Shown here: in pieces, positions 1 to 6,166 of the stretch
Layout of the letters: every line of letters begins with the position of its first letter
Position numbering within the stretch: position 1 is the stretch's first letter
Assembly (NCBI GenBank): GCA_026398575.1
Contig: JAPLSP010000660.1
Span: forward strand, 1-23,903
Direction of reading: 5' to 3'
From: Candidatus Sumerlaeota bacterium
Lineage (GTDB): Bacteria > Sumerlaeota > Sumerlaeia > JADFCT01
DNA: 23,903 nt
The notes under the pieces: model-generated
Told to the model about the DNA's origin: nothing
The model's database searches: none
Seen by the model: the letters and a program-made list of their open reading frames with translations, nothing else
Made by a program: the position numbers and the translations under genes

Positions 1-42
1 CGCTCTGCCGGGCGGCCCAGCCCGCGAAGGAGACTTGAAGGC

Positions 43-945
43 ATGCATATAGAAGAATGGGGAGTTGTTTTTTTCATGATGGCCACTGCGTCGCCATTGT
101 ATGCGGCGGACAATGCCGCGCCCACAACCACTTCGGTAAAACTGACCGCGCGGCAGGTAGTGGAGCGGATTCAGAAAAACCTGAACTGCCCATGGAATGA
201 GAAGACTTTGGACACCTTCAAGGCGGGCGACCCCGACATGCCGGTCACGGGCGTCGCGGTCACTTTCATGACGACCTTCGACGTGCTTCAGCGCGCCGCG
301 GCCTCGGGCAAGAATCTCATCATCACTCACGAACCCACCTTTTATCATGGCCAGGACGATACACGCTCAATAGAGACGGACAAGGTCCTCGAAGTCAAGC
401 GGGCGTTTATCAAAGAACATGGTCTCGTGATCTGGAGATTTCACGACCATTGGCACCGCCGCCAGCCGGATGGAATCATGCAGGGCGTGATCGAGAAACT
501 TGGGTGGAAGCAGGTTAGCCCCCTGGGGGAGGGATTTGTCTTTCAATTGCCTGAAACCACGACGCGGCAATTGACCGAGTCGCTCAGGGACAAATTCAAG
601 ACCGACCACATCCGCGCGGTGGGGAATCCGGATATGAAGGTGACGAGGGTGGCCTATTCGGCTGGCGCGCCGGGCGCCGCGACGGAAATCAAGCTGCTCC
701 AGCGCGACGACGTCGAAGTTCTCATCGTCGGCGAGACGCGCGAGTGGGAAACGATCGAATACGCCCAGGACGCCGCCGCCGAGGGCAAACGCAAGGCGCT
801 GATCCTACTCGGCCATTCGACCTCCGAGGAAGCCGGCATGGAATATTGCGCCCGCTGGCTCAAGGGATTCGTCTCCGAAGTTCCCATCGAATTCATTCCA
901 TCGGGCGATCCTTTCTGGTCGCCACCGCCGAGCTCGTCCAAGTGA
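43..945 (+). CDS. NIF3-family dinuclear metal-centre protein, possibly exported
   Basis: A 300-residue protein of the NIF3 (NGG1p-interacting factor 3-like) family, which forms rings around a two-metal centre; its reaction is not firmly known. Visible family marks are the ITHEPTFY motif (H96, E97), the histidine cluster FHDHWH (H134, H136, H138) and the C-terminal GHSTSEEAGM motif (H258, E262), which should supply the metal ligands. Residues 8-22 are hydrophobic and end in LYA before ADN, like a signal peptide, but no basic residue precedes them. The start at 43 is backed by AAGGAGA at 27-33. However, the frame is open back to base 1 and encodes RPSPRRR just upstream, so a longer N-terminus with a proper basic n-region cannot be excluded. 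Family assignment is firm; export is an inference. Confidence 0.85.
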   Translation: MHIEEWGVVFFMMATASPLYAADNAAPTTTSVKLTARQVVERIQKNLNCPWNEKTLDTFKAGDPDMPVTGVAVTFMTTFDVLQRAAASGKNLIITHEPTFYHGQDDTRSIETDKVLEVKRAFIKEHGLVIWRFHDHWHRRQPDGIMQGVIEKLGWKQVSPLGEGFVFQLPETTTRQLTESLRDKFKTDHIRAVGNPDMKVTRVAYSAGAPGAATEIKLLQRDDVEVLIVGETREWETIEYAQDAAAEGKRKALILLGHSTSEEAGMEYCARWLKGFVSEVPIEFIPSGDPFWSPPPSSSK

Positions 946-971
946 TTAAATTGTCATGAGCGGAAAGAGTG

Positions 972-1155
972 AATTCATGCGGACTGGAGCTGCGCCAGCT
1001 TTTGGAGTAAGGTGGCTCGCCGCCTTCTTTTTAGCGCCAGGGCCATTGAATCGCCAAAAAGAAGGCGGCGAGCCACCTTACTCCAAAAGCTGGCGCAGCT
1101 TCTGAGCGCATTGCTTTCGTCGTTTAGGCGAAAATATGTGACTGAACTTGTGACC
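972..1155. repeat. Dispersed palindromic repeat, copy 1 (long hairpin)
   Basis: A near-perfect inverted repeat has arms at 988-1036 and 1052-1100 (49 bp each, one mismatch, 15 bp loop). The 5' flank carries TTCATGCGGACTGGAG. A 3' tail (about 1105-1155: GCATTGCTTTCGTC, then GCGAAAATATGTGA) resembles the tails of the other copies. It lies between the NIF3 gene and the oxidoreductase. Bases 992-1093 are identical to 2797-2898. A weak promoter-like pair (TTGTGA at 1148, TACAAA at 1172, 18 bp apart) lies at the end of the tail and could serve the next gene. The repeat could be a MITE- or REP-like element; no transposase is present in the window. Confidence 0.85.
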
Positions 1156-1201
1156 TAGATCGGCAAGGTTTTACAAATTTGCTGTTGCGGGGATAATGAC
1201 T

Positions 1202-2770
1202 ATGAGCGAACTGACTCGACGATCTTTTTTGAAATCATCCACCTTGGGCGCCGCCGGCGTGGCAGGGGCGGCGGGAGCATTGACGATGACGGGATGCGCG
1301 GTTGATGCGGGCGGCGGCAAAGCGATCGGCGCCGCTGATGGCCCGGCGGTTGACAAGATATCCGGCGACGGGAAGACCTATCGCCTGGCGCGCGCGATAC
1401 CGGTCGAGGAAGGCTTCGATCTGGCCGTTGCCGGCGGCGGTCCGGCGGGAGTCGCCGCCGCCGTATGCGCTGCGCGGCTGGGCGCGAAGGTCGTGTTGCT
1501 GGAGGCCACGGGATGTCTGGGCGGTATGGGCACATCGGGGTTGGTCACGGCCTTTGACCCGATGGCTAACGGACAGCGCATGTTGGTGGGCGGTTTGATG
1601 AAGGAGATCGTCACGACGATGCACAGCCGAGGCTTTCTCTCGCCGCACGTCACCGAGGATTTTTACAGCAAACGGTTCCATTGCTGGACGCCATTCAAAG
1701 CCGAAGGCTACAAACTCATCCTCGATGAACTGACTGCCGCCGCGAAAGTGGACGTGCGATTTTTCACCCGCGTCGTCGAGGCGGACGCGAACGCCGGCGA
1801 TGGGCGGCTCAATGGCGTGATTATCAATAATATCGAAGGCATGCGCTATCTGCGCGCCAAGACGTTTGTGGACGCCACGGGCGACGCTGTGCTTTCGAAC
1901 TTGTGTGGTGTTCGCTGCCGCGAAGCGGGGCGCGACACGCCCAATATCATGCCGCCGACGCTTTGCTCGCTTTGCGCGAATATCAATTGGGAGAAGGCCA
2001 AGAAAAATCCCGGCGATACCGGACCCGCCAACCAGCAGGGGCTGATCGAGAAAGCGGTTGCCGACGGCTTTTTCAGCCACAAAGACCGCCATGTGCCCGG
2101 GCTTTTCCAAGTGGGGCATTCGCTCGGGATGATCAACGCCGGACATGTATTCCACATGGACGCGCTGCGCTGCCGCAGTCTGAGCGACGGCATGATCCGC
2201 GGACGCCAATTGGCGCAGGAATACATCGCCTTCTATCGCAAGTACGTCCCCGGCTGCGAAAACATGGAACACGTAACCACGGGCAGCCTGATGGGTGTCC
2301 GGGAATCGCGGCGGATTGTCGGCGAATACGAACTCACCTTCGAGGACTATCTTGCGCGGCGCCAGTTCCCCGACCAGATCGCCGTCTTCAACAAGGCCGT
2401 GGACATCCATGTGTATGACGATTCCGACGCCGAGTATCAACGCTATTATCAGGAGTACAACAAAACCGGACGTCTGAAATCGGGCGAGATGTATGGCATT
2501 CCCTATGGAATCCTGGTCCCCAAAGGTTGGAAGAACTTGTGGGTGGCCGGACGCTGCAATTCGAGCGACATCCAGGTGCACGGTTCCATTCGCGTCCAAC
2601 CGGCGGCCTCCATGATGGGGCAAGCCGTGGGGACTGCGGCGGTTCAGTCGCTCGCCACGGGCCAGCCTGCCTGCGAGCTCGACACCGAGGCGTTGGTCGA
2701 ATCATTACGCCGACAAAACGCTTACCTGCCGCAGAAGGAGCTCAGAAAAACCATGACGCGGAAAGCGTAG
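1202..2770 (+). CDS. Tat-exported FAD-dependent oxidoreductase (FAD_oxidored family)
   Basis: About 522 residues. The N-terminus is a twin-arginine signal (TRRSFLK, R6-R7) with a hydrophobic stretch. It ends in TMTGC (C32), so it may be a Tat lipoprotein or be cleaved nearby. A Rossmann FAD-binding motif follows, GGGPAG at residues 78-83, with the ribose-binding acidic residue E101 in LLEA. The C-terminal signature LWVAGRCNSSD begins near residue 446 and is followed by the QPAASMMGQAVG stretch. This is the PF12831-type family, often found among exported sugar-related oxidoreductases in environmental bacteria; the substrate is unknown. ATG 1202 was preferred to ATG 1196 because GGGGA at 1189-1193 lies 8 nt from it but only 2 nt from 1196. 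The gene is bracketed by repeat copies 1 and 2 and looks monocistronic. Confidence 0.88.
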   Translation: MSELTRRSFLKSSTLGAAGVAGAAGALTMTGCAVDAGGGKAIGAADGPAVDKISGDGKTYRLARAIPVEEGFDLAVAGGGPAGVAAAVCAARLGAKVVLLEATGCLGGMGTSGLVTAFDPMANGQRMLVGGLMKEIVTTMHSRGFLSPHVTEDFYSKRFHCWTPFKAEGYKLILDELTAAAKVDVRFFTRVVEADANAGDGRLNGVIINNIEGMRYLRAKTFVDATGDAVLSNLCGVRCREAGRDTPNIMPPTLCSLCANINWEKAKKNPGDTGPANQQGLIEKAVADGFFSHKDRHVPGLFQVGHSLGMINAGHVFHMDALRCRSLSDGMIRGRQLAQEYIAFYRKYVPGCENMEHVTTGSLMGVRESRRIVGEYELTFEDYLARRQFPDQIAVFNKAVDIHVYDDSDAEYQRYYQEYNKTGRLKSGEMYGIPYGILVPKGWKNLWVAGRCNSSDIQVHGSIRVQPAASMMGQAVGTAAVQSLATGQPACELDTEALVESLRRQNAYLPQKELRKTMTRKA

Positions 2771-2773
2771 AGG

Positions 2774-2966
2774 ATCATTTAATGCGGATTGGAATGGCGC
2801 CAGCTTTTGGAGTAAGGTGGCTCGCCGCCTTCTTTTTAGCGCCAGGGCCATTGAATCGCCAAAAAGAAGGCGGCGAGCCACCTTACTCCAAAAGCTGGAG
2901 CTGCGTCTGATTGCATTATCCCCTGACAACAGCTCGTTACTGAATTTATGGCTCAAAGCACTTATC
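2774..2966. repeat. Dispersed palindromic repeat, copy 2 (long hairpin)
   Basis: Inverted arms lie at 2800-2841 and 2857-2898 (42 bp, one mismatch, 15 bp loop). The core 2797-2898 is identical over 102 bp to 992-1093 in copy 1. The 5' motif ATGCGGATTGG is kept. The 3' tail (GATTGCATT near 2910, CTCAAAGC near 2952) is recognisable but more diverged than in copies 3 and 4. It begins 3 bp after the oxidoreductase stop codon, so the hairpin may also act on the 3' end of that transcript. Confidence 0.85.
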
Positions 2967-2990
2967 TTTAACTTATAGAGGAGGGATGTT

Positions 2991-3431
2991 ATGTCCAGGA
3001 TACTCGTGGTTTATTGCAGCATGACGGGCAATACCAAGGCGGCGGCGGAGGCGGTGGCGCAAGGGGCCAAGTCCGCCGGCGCTGTGGTCATTCTCAAAGA
3101 AGGCGCCGAGGCCCAGCCCGCCGATCTGACGGGGTGCGATGGCGTTGCCTTGGGGTCTTATGACGCCTTTAGCTACATGGGAGGCGGCCTCAAGGACTTC
3201 TTTGACAGAACCTTCTATCCCACGCAAAATCAGGTAACGGACAAGCCTTATGTGGCGTTTGTTTCCCACGGCGGCGGCGGCAAGGCTGTCCAGAGTATCG
3301 AGTCTGTTGCCGCGTCTTTCAAACTCAAAAAAGCGGCGCCATCCGTGCTTGTGAAGGGACGGCCCGACGGACAGGCTATCGCCGAATTGCAGGGGCTGGG
3401 CGCCAAGCTGGCTGGCGCCGCCGGAAAGTAA
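2991..3431 (+). CDS. Flavodoxin-like FMN protein
   Basis: A 146-residue protein with a flavodoxin fold. The phosphate-binding loop SMTGNT (residues 10-15) follows the first beta strand ILVVYC. The later GSYDAFSYMGGGLKDFF region matches the loop that contacts the isoalloxazine ring. The length is normal for a short-chain flavodoxin and there is no signal peptide, so it should be a cytoplasmic electron carrier. A strong Shine-Dalgarno run, GAGGAGGGA at about 2978-2986, fixes the start. A 41-residue membrane-protein gene follows after 62 bp, each with its own ribosome binding site, so the two may be co-transcribed. It may donate electrons to a redox enzyme, but no partner is evident from adjacency alone. 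Confidence 0.85.
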   Translation: MSRILVVYCSMTGNTKAAAEAVAQGAKSAGAVVILKEGAEAQPADLTGCDGVALGSYDAFSYMGGGLKDFFDRTFYPTQNQVTDKPYVAFVSHGGGGKAVQSIESVAASFKLKKAAPSVLVKGRPDGQAIAELQGLGAKLAGAAGK

Positions 3432-3493
3432 AAAATGATATAGAATTAAGGTCAGATGATTTGATGGTTTTTCCGAAAAGGGAGGACTGAACC

Positions 3494-3619
3494 ATGGAAT
3501 TTTATGGCCGTATTATGAAATTCGTCGTTCCATTGGGCAAGGCGTTGTTTGCCTTCATCATTCTGTTTTTCATCATTCTGTTTTTAAGCCCGAAGCGCTC
3601 TCTGGAAATTCCGTCTTGA
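3494..3619 (+). CDS. Small single-span membrane protein (41 aa)
   Basis: A short gene with a clear ribosome binding site (GGGAGGA ending at 3486, 7 nt before ATG 3494). The product is 41 residues: MEFYGRIMKFVVPLGK, then a hydrophobic segment (about residues 17-32, rich in Phe, Ile and Leu), then a basic SPKRS tail. This predicts one transmembrane helix. Part of the helix is encoded by two perfect 15 bp tandem units (3556-3570 and 3571-3585), which lengthen the hydrophobic stretch by five residues. I do not recognise a family. The good spacing, charged flanks and helix support a real gene, but there is no homology evidence. It overlaps only the untranslated 5' extension of the DUF1080 frame. 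Confidence 0.55.
   Translation: MEFYGRIMKFVVPLGKALFAFIILFFIILFLSPKRSLEIPS
3556..3585. repeat. Two perfect 15 bp tandem units
   Basis: The unit CATCATTCTGTTTTT occurs twice back to back, inside the small membrane-protein gene. It keeps the frame and duplicates five residues of the predicted helix. Confidence 0.9.
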
Positions 3620-3696
3620 CAGGCCGCCCCCGGCTTGTGGATAGTCACGAAGGTGTCTTTATTGGTTCTCATACCCCGGTATCAGGAGGATGCAAC

Positions 3697-4446
3697 ATGC
3701 TAAAGCGCAATTCGTGGTTGGCATTGGCGATGGTGGCCTCGCTGTGTTTGGCGGCCGCTCATCTGAGGGCGCAGGATGCCAAGCCGGCAGCCCAAGCCAA
3801 GCCGGATGCTGAGGGATTTATCAGTCTGTTTGACGGCAAAACGCTCGACGGCTGGGACGGCAACACCGATCTTTGGTCGGTGAAGGATGGATGCATCGTC
3901 GGCCAGACGTCTGCGGGCGCGCCGTTGAAAAGCAACACGTTCCTGATCTGGAAAGGCGGCGAGCCGGGCGACTTCGAACTCCACGTAACTTGGAAGATGA
4001 CCAATCATAACTCCGGCATCCAGTATCGCTCCAAGCATTTCGACGCGAAGGCCGGCGATCCGAATAAGTGGATTCTGGGCGGCTACCAGGCCGATATGGA
4101 TGAAAAGAACGCCTTTACCGGCATCTGCTACGAGGAGCGCGGCCGCGCAGTCTTCGTCGGGCGCGGCGAGAAGATCACCGTTGACGAAGCCGGCAAGAAG
4201 ACGGTCGAAAGCAAAGCCGACAGCAAAGAAATAGCCAAGGTCATCAAGGCGGGCGACTGGAACGAATACGTCATTATCTGCAAAGGCCCGCACTGCATTC
4301 AGAAACTCAACGGCGTAACCACGGCTGAATTCACTGACAATCAGAAAGACAAGGCGATGTCGAAAGGCCTGATCGGCTTCCAACTTCACGCCGGCCCGCC
4401 GATGCAGATGTTCTTCAAGGATATCAAGATCAAGATGCTGGACTGA
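3697..4446 (+). CDS. Secreted DUF1080 (3-keto-disaccharide hydrolase-type) protein
   Basis: A 249-residue protein. A Sec signal peptide (MLKRNSWLALAMVASLCLAAAHLRA, described here in two parts because of length: basic MLKRNS, then a hydrophobic core ending LRA before QDA) is followed by one domain. That domain starts at about residue 42 with FISLFDGKTLDGWDG, the usual opening of the DUF1080 family (PF06439), a concanavalin-like beta sandwich. Other family marks are FELHVTWKMTNHNSGIQYRS and the closing LIGFQLHAGPPMQMFFKDI. Some family members hydrolyse 3-keto-glycosides; this substrate is not deducible. The start at 3697 is chosen over an upstream in-frame ATG because GGAGGA at 3685-3690 lies 6 nt before it and the signal peptide begins there. 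An FAD oxidoreductase nearby fits a keto-sugar theme, but that link is inferred. Confidence 0.88.
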   Translation: MLKRNSWLALAMVASLCLAAAHLRAQDAKPAAQAKPDAEGFISLFDGKTLDGWDGNTDLWSVKDGCIVGQTSAGAPLKSNTFLIWKGGEPGDFELHVTWKMTNHNSGIQYRSKHFDAKAGDPNKWILGGYQADMDEKNAFTGICYEERGRAVFVGRGEKITVDEAGKKTVESKADSKEIAKVIKAGDWNEYVIICKGPHCIQKLNGVTTAEFTDNQKDKAMSKGLIGFQLHAGPPMQMFFKDIKIKMLD

Positions 4447-4520
4447 AATGCAAACGGCGCAAGGGCTGAAGATCGCAGTCAACTCCATGCGGAATCATCT
4501 ATCCCGGGGGTTTTGATAAT

Positions 4521-6035
4521 ATGCGCAACCTTCGTTGCTTTGCTATTTTGCCGCTGGCGCTTTCCAGCCTTGCGATGACGCCCCTGCGCGCCGGCGCGAG
4601 CGATGACATCACGTCCCCCACCAGCCCGGTCCGCCTGATTTTCATTCATCATTCCACCGGCGAAAACTGGCTGAGTGACGACAATGGCGGGTTGGGAATC
4701 GCGTTGCGCGATAACAACTACTACGTCAGCGACACGAACTACGGCTGGGGACCGGATTCCATCGGCGATGCGACCGACATCGGAAATTGGTGGACGTGGT
4801 TTCGCGGACCGAATGGTTCGATTTATCGTAGCGCGCTTTATGCCGAAGGCGACCAGCACTGCGGATACTCGCGTCTGGCTATGGCGCCCCCCGGCGATAA
4901 CCAAATCATCATGTTCAAGTCCTGCTTCCCGAATTCGGACTTGAGAGGCAGTACGTCGGATTCGATTCCACTCATTGACAGCAATCCGCTGCGGGGGGAG
5001 TCTTCGGGTTCGGATTACCATACCGTGGCCAACGCCAAGGGCATTTACATTGACCTGCTCAACTACTTTGCTACGCGCCGCGACAAGCTCTTTATCGTCG
5101 TTTGCGCCCCGCCTCGGACCGCATCCACTTACGCCGCCAATGCGCGCGCCTTCAATGAATGGCTCGTCAAGGACTGGCTGAGCGGTTATCCGTATGCCAA
5201 CGTCTTTGTCTTCGGCTTCTATAACGTGCTGACCACCAACGGCGGCGATGCGAACACCAACGACCTTGGCGCGGCTTCGGGCAATCATCATCGCTGGTGG
5301 AGCGGCGCGATCCAGTATAAGAGCGACACAGCCAACAGCAATACCGAGGCTTATCCGAGCGGCGATGACCATCCTAGCCAGGCCGGCAATCTGAAAGCCA
5401 CCGGGGAATTCCTTTCCTTGCTCAACGTCGCATACAATCGCTGGATCAATTCGCCGCGTCCGACGCCTTCGCCCGAGCCAACGCCCAGCCAGCATCCTTC
5501 GCCGACAGCCAGTCCAACGGCCCGCCCGACGCCTTCGCCATGTCCATCGCCGACGGAGTTTCCAACGCCTACCGCATCCTGTGGGCCGCGGGTTGATTCC
5601 GTCACGCGCCTGGACGGCAACCCAACGGCAGCCTCCACCGTTCGCTTTGAGATTACGTTCAATGACTTTATGATAAATGTTAAGAATTCAGATTTCGCTA
5701 TTTCGACAACCGGCGCTTTCACTACGGCGCCGGCAGTCTTGAGCGTGACCTCATCGGGATTGGGTAATATCTATACCGCATTGGTGGATTCGGGCGTTGG
5801 CGTGGGGGAGATACGGCTGGACGTCCGGGCTGACGCCACCATTATTAACCCCACCAGCCAAACGCTCGTCAATCTACCATATACCCAAGGCGAGGTTTAT
5901 ACCATCTTGAGGCCTTCAGCGGCCATGATCGGAGACTATCTGCTTCTTGGCGGCGATTCGGATGGTATGGACGCCAATCAAGACGGCGTGGTGGACGTCG
6001 CAGACATGCTCTGGGCCTTGCGCAACGGAAGATAG
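4521..6035 (+). CDS. Secreted SGNH-hydrolase-like protein with Ig-like and dockerin-like tail
   Basis: A 504-residue exported protein. The signal peptide covers residues 1-24 (ending PLRAGA). Residues 35-310 look like an SGNH/GDSL-type hydrolase. VRLIFIHHSTGENW (S45) would be block I, IIMFKSCFPNSD a middle block, and DDHPSQAGN (D283, H284) the Asp-His block before a final helix. The serine motif is unusual, so the activity is uncertain. A Pro/Thr/Ser linker (about residues 311-353) leads to an Ig-like adhesion-type beta domain (RVDSVTRLDGNPTAASTVRF onward). The end carries one EF-hand-like loop, D484-A-N486-Q-D488-G...D492...D495, then ALRNGR, like half a dockerin. Only a weak GGGGG (4506-4510) precedes ATG 4521. 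A cell-surface or secreted carbohydrate or ester hydrolase is the likely role. Confidence 0.7.
   Translation: MRNLRCFAILPLALSSLAMTPLRAGASDDITSPTSPVRLIFIHHSTGENWLSDDNGGLGIALRDNNYYVSDTNYGWGPDSIGDATDIGNWWTWFRGPNGSIYRSALYAEGDQHCGYSRLAMAPPGDNQIIMFKSCFPNSDLRGSTSDSIPLIDSNPLRGESSGSDYHTVANAKGIYIDLLNYFATRRDKLFIVVCAPPRTASTYAANARAFNEWLVKDWLSGYPYANVFVFGFYNVLTTNGGDANTNDLGAASGNHHRWWSGAIQYKSDTANSNTEAYPSGDDHPSQAGNLKATGEFLSLLNVAYNRWINSPRPTPSPEPTPSQHPSPTASPTARPTPSPCPSPTEFPTPTASCGPRVDSVTRLDGNPTAASTVRFEITFNDFMINVKNSDFAISTTGAFTTAPAVLSVTSSGLGNIYTALVDSGVGVGEIRLDVRADATIINPTSQTLVNLPYTQGEVYTILRPSAAMIGDYLLLGGDSDGMDANQDGVVDVADMLWALRNGR
5451..5582 (+). repeat. Pro/Thr/Ser linker-coding repeat
   Basis: Degenerate short repeats of the type CCGACGCCTTCGCC encode the PTPSP-type interdomain linker of the SGNH-like protein. 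The same kind of linker-coding DNA recurs at 18174-18281 and 23163-23315. Confidence 0.85.
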
Positions 6036-6166
6036 GATTCATGCGGATAGGAGCAGCGCCAGCATTTGGAGTGCGGTTGCTTGCAATGCTGGCGCCGCTT
6101 CCGATTGCATTGTTTTCATCCCTTATGCAAAAATACGTGATCGCAATTCTGAGTCAAAGCGCTTAG
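6036..6166. repeat. Dispersed palindromic repeat, copy 3 (collapsed hairpin) between convergent genes
   Basis: The 5' motif TTCATGCGGATAGGAGCAG leads into a short inverted repeat: arms 6052-6066 and 6085-6099 (15 bp, one mismatch, 18 bp loop). Compared with copy 4, the inner part of the palindrome is missing. The tail (about 6100-6166, including AAAAATACGTGATCGCAATT and GAGTCAAAGCGCTTAG) is close to the tail of copy 4 (8789-8855). Its last bases contain the TTA that is the stop codon of the minus-strand DUF4838 gene. The hairpin sits between two convergent genes and could end transcription in both directions; this is inferred from position only. Confidence 0.85.

Noticed and set aside
1138..1155. 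CRP-type site near TGTGACTGAACTTGTGACC
   Set aside because: The two TGTGA elements are direct, not inverted, so the sequence does not form the CRP palindrome. It is part of the repeat tail.
2527..2910. 127-codon plus-strand frame running into repeat copy 2
   Set aside because: Its first part is out of frame with the oxidoreductase and its last part is translated hairpin sequence. Such frames often appear as false hypothetical proteins.
4448..4516. 22-codon frame between the DUF1080 and SGNH-like genes
   Set aside because: It overlaps nothing but has no ribosome binding site or recognisable character, so it is likely chance.
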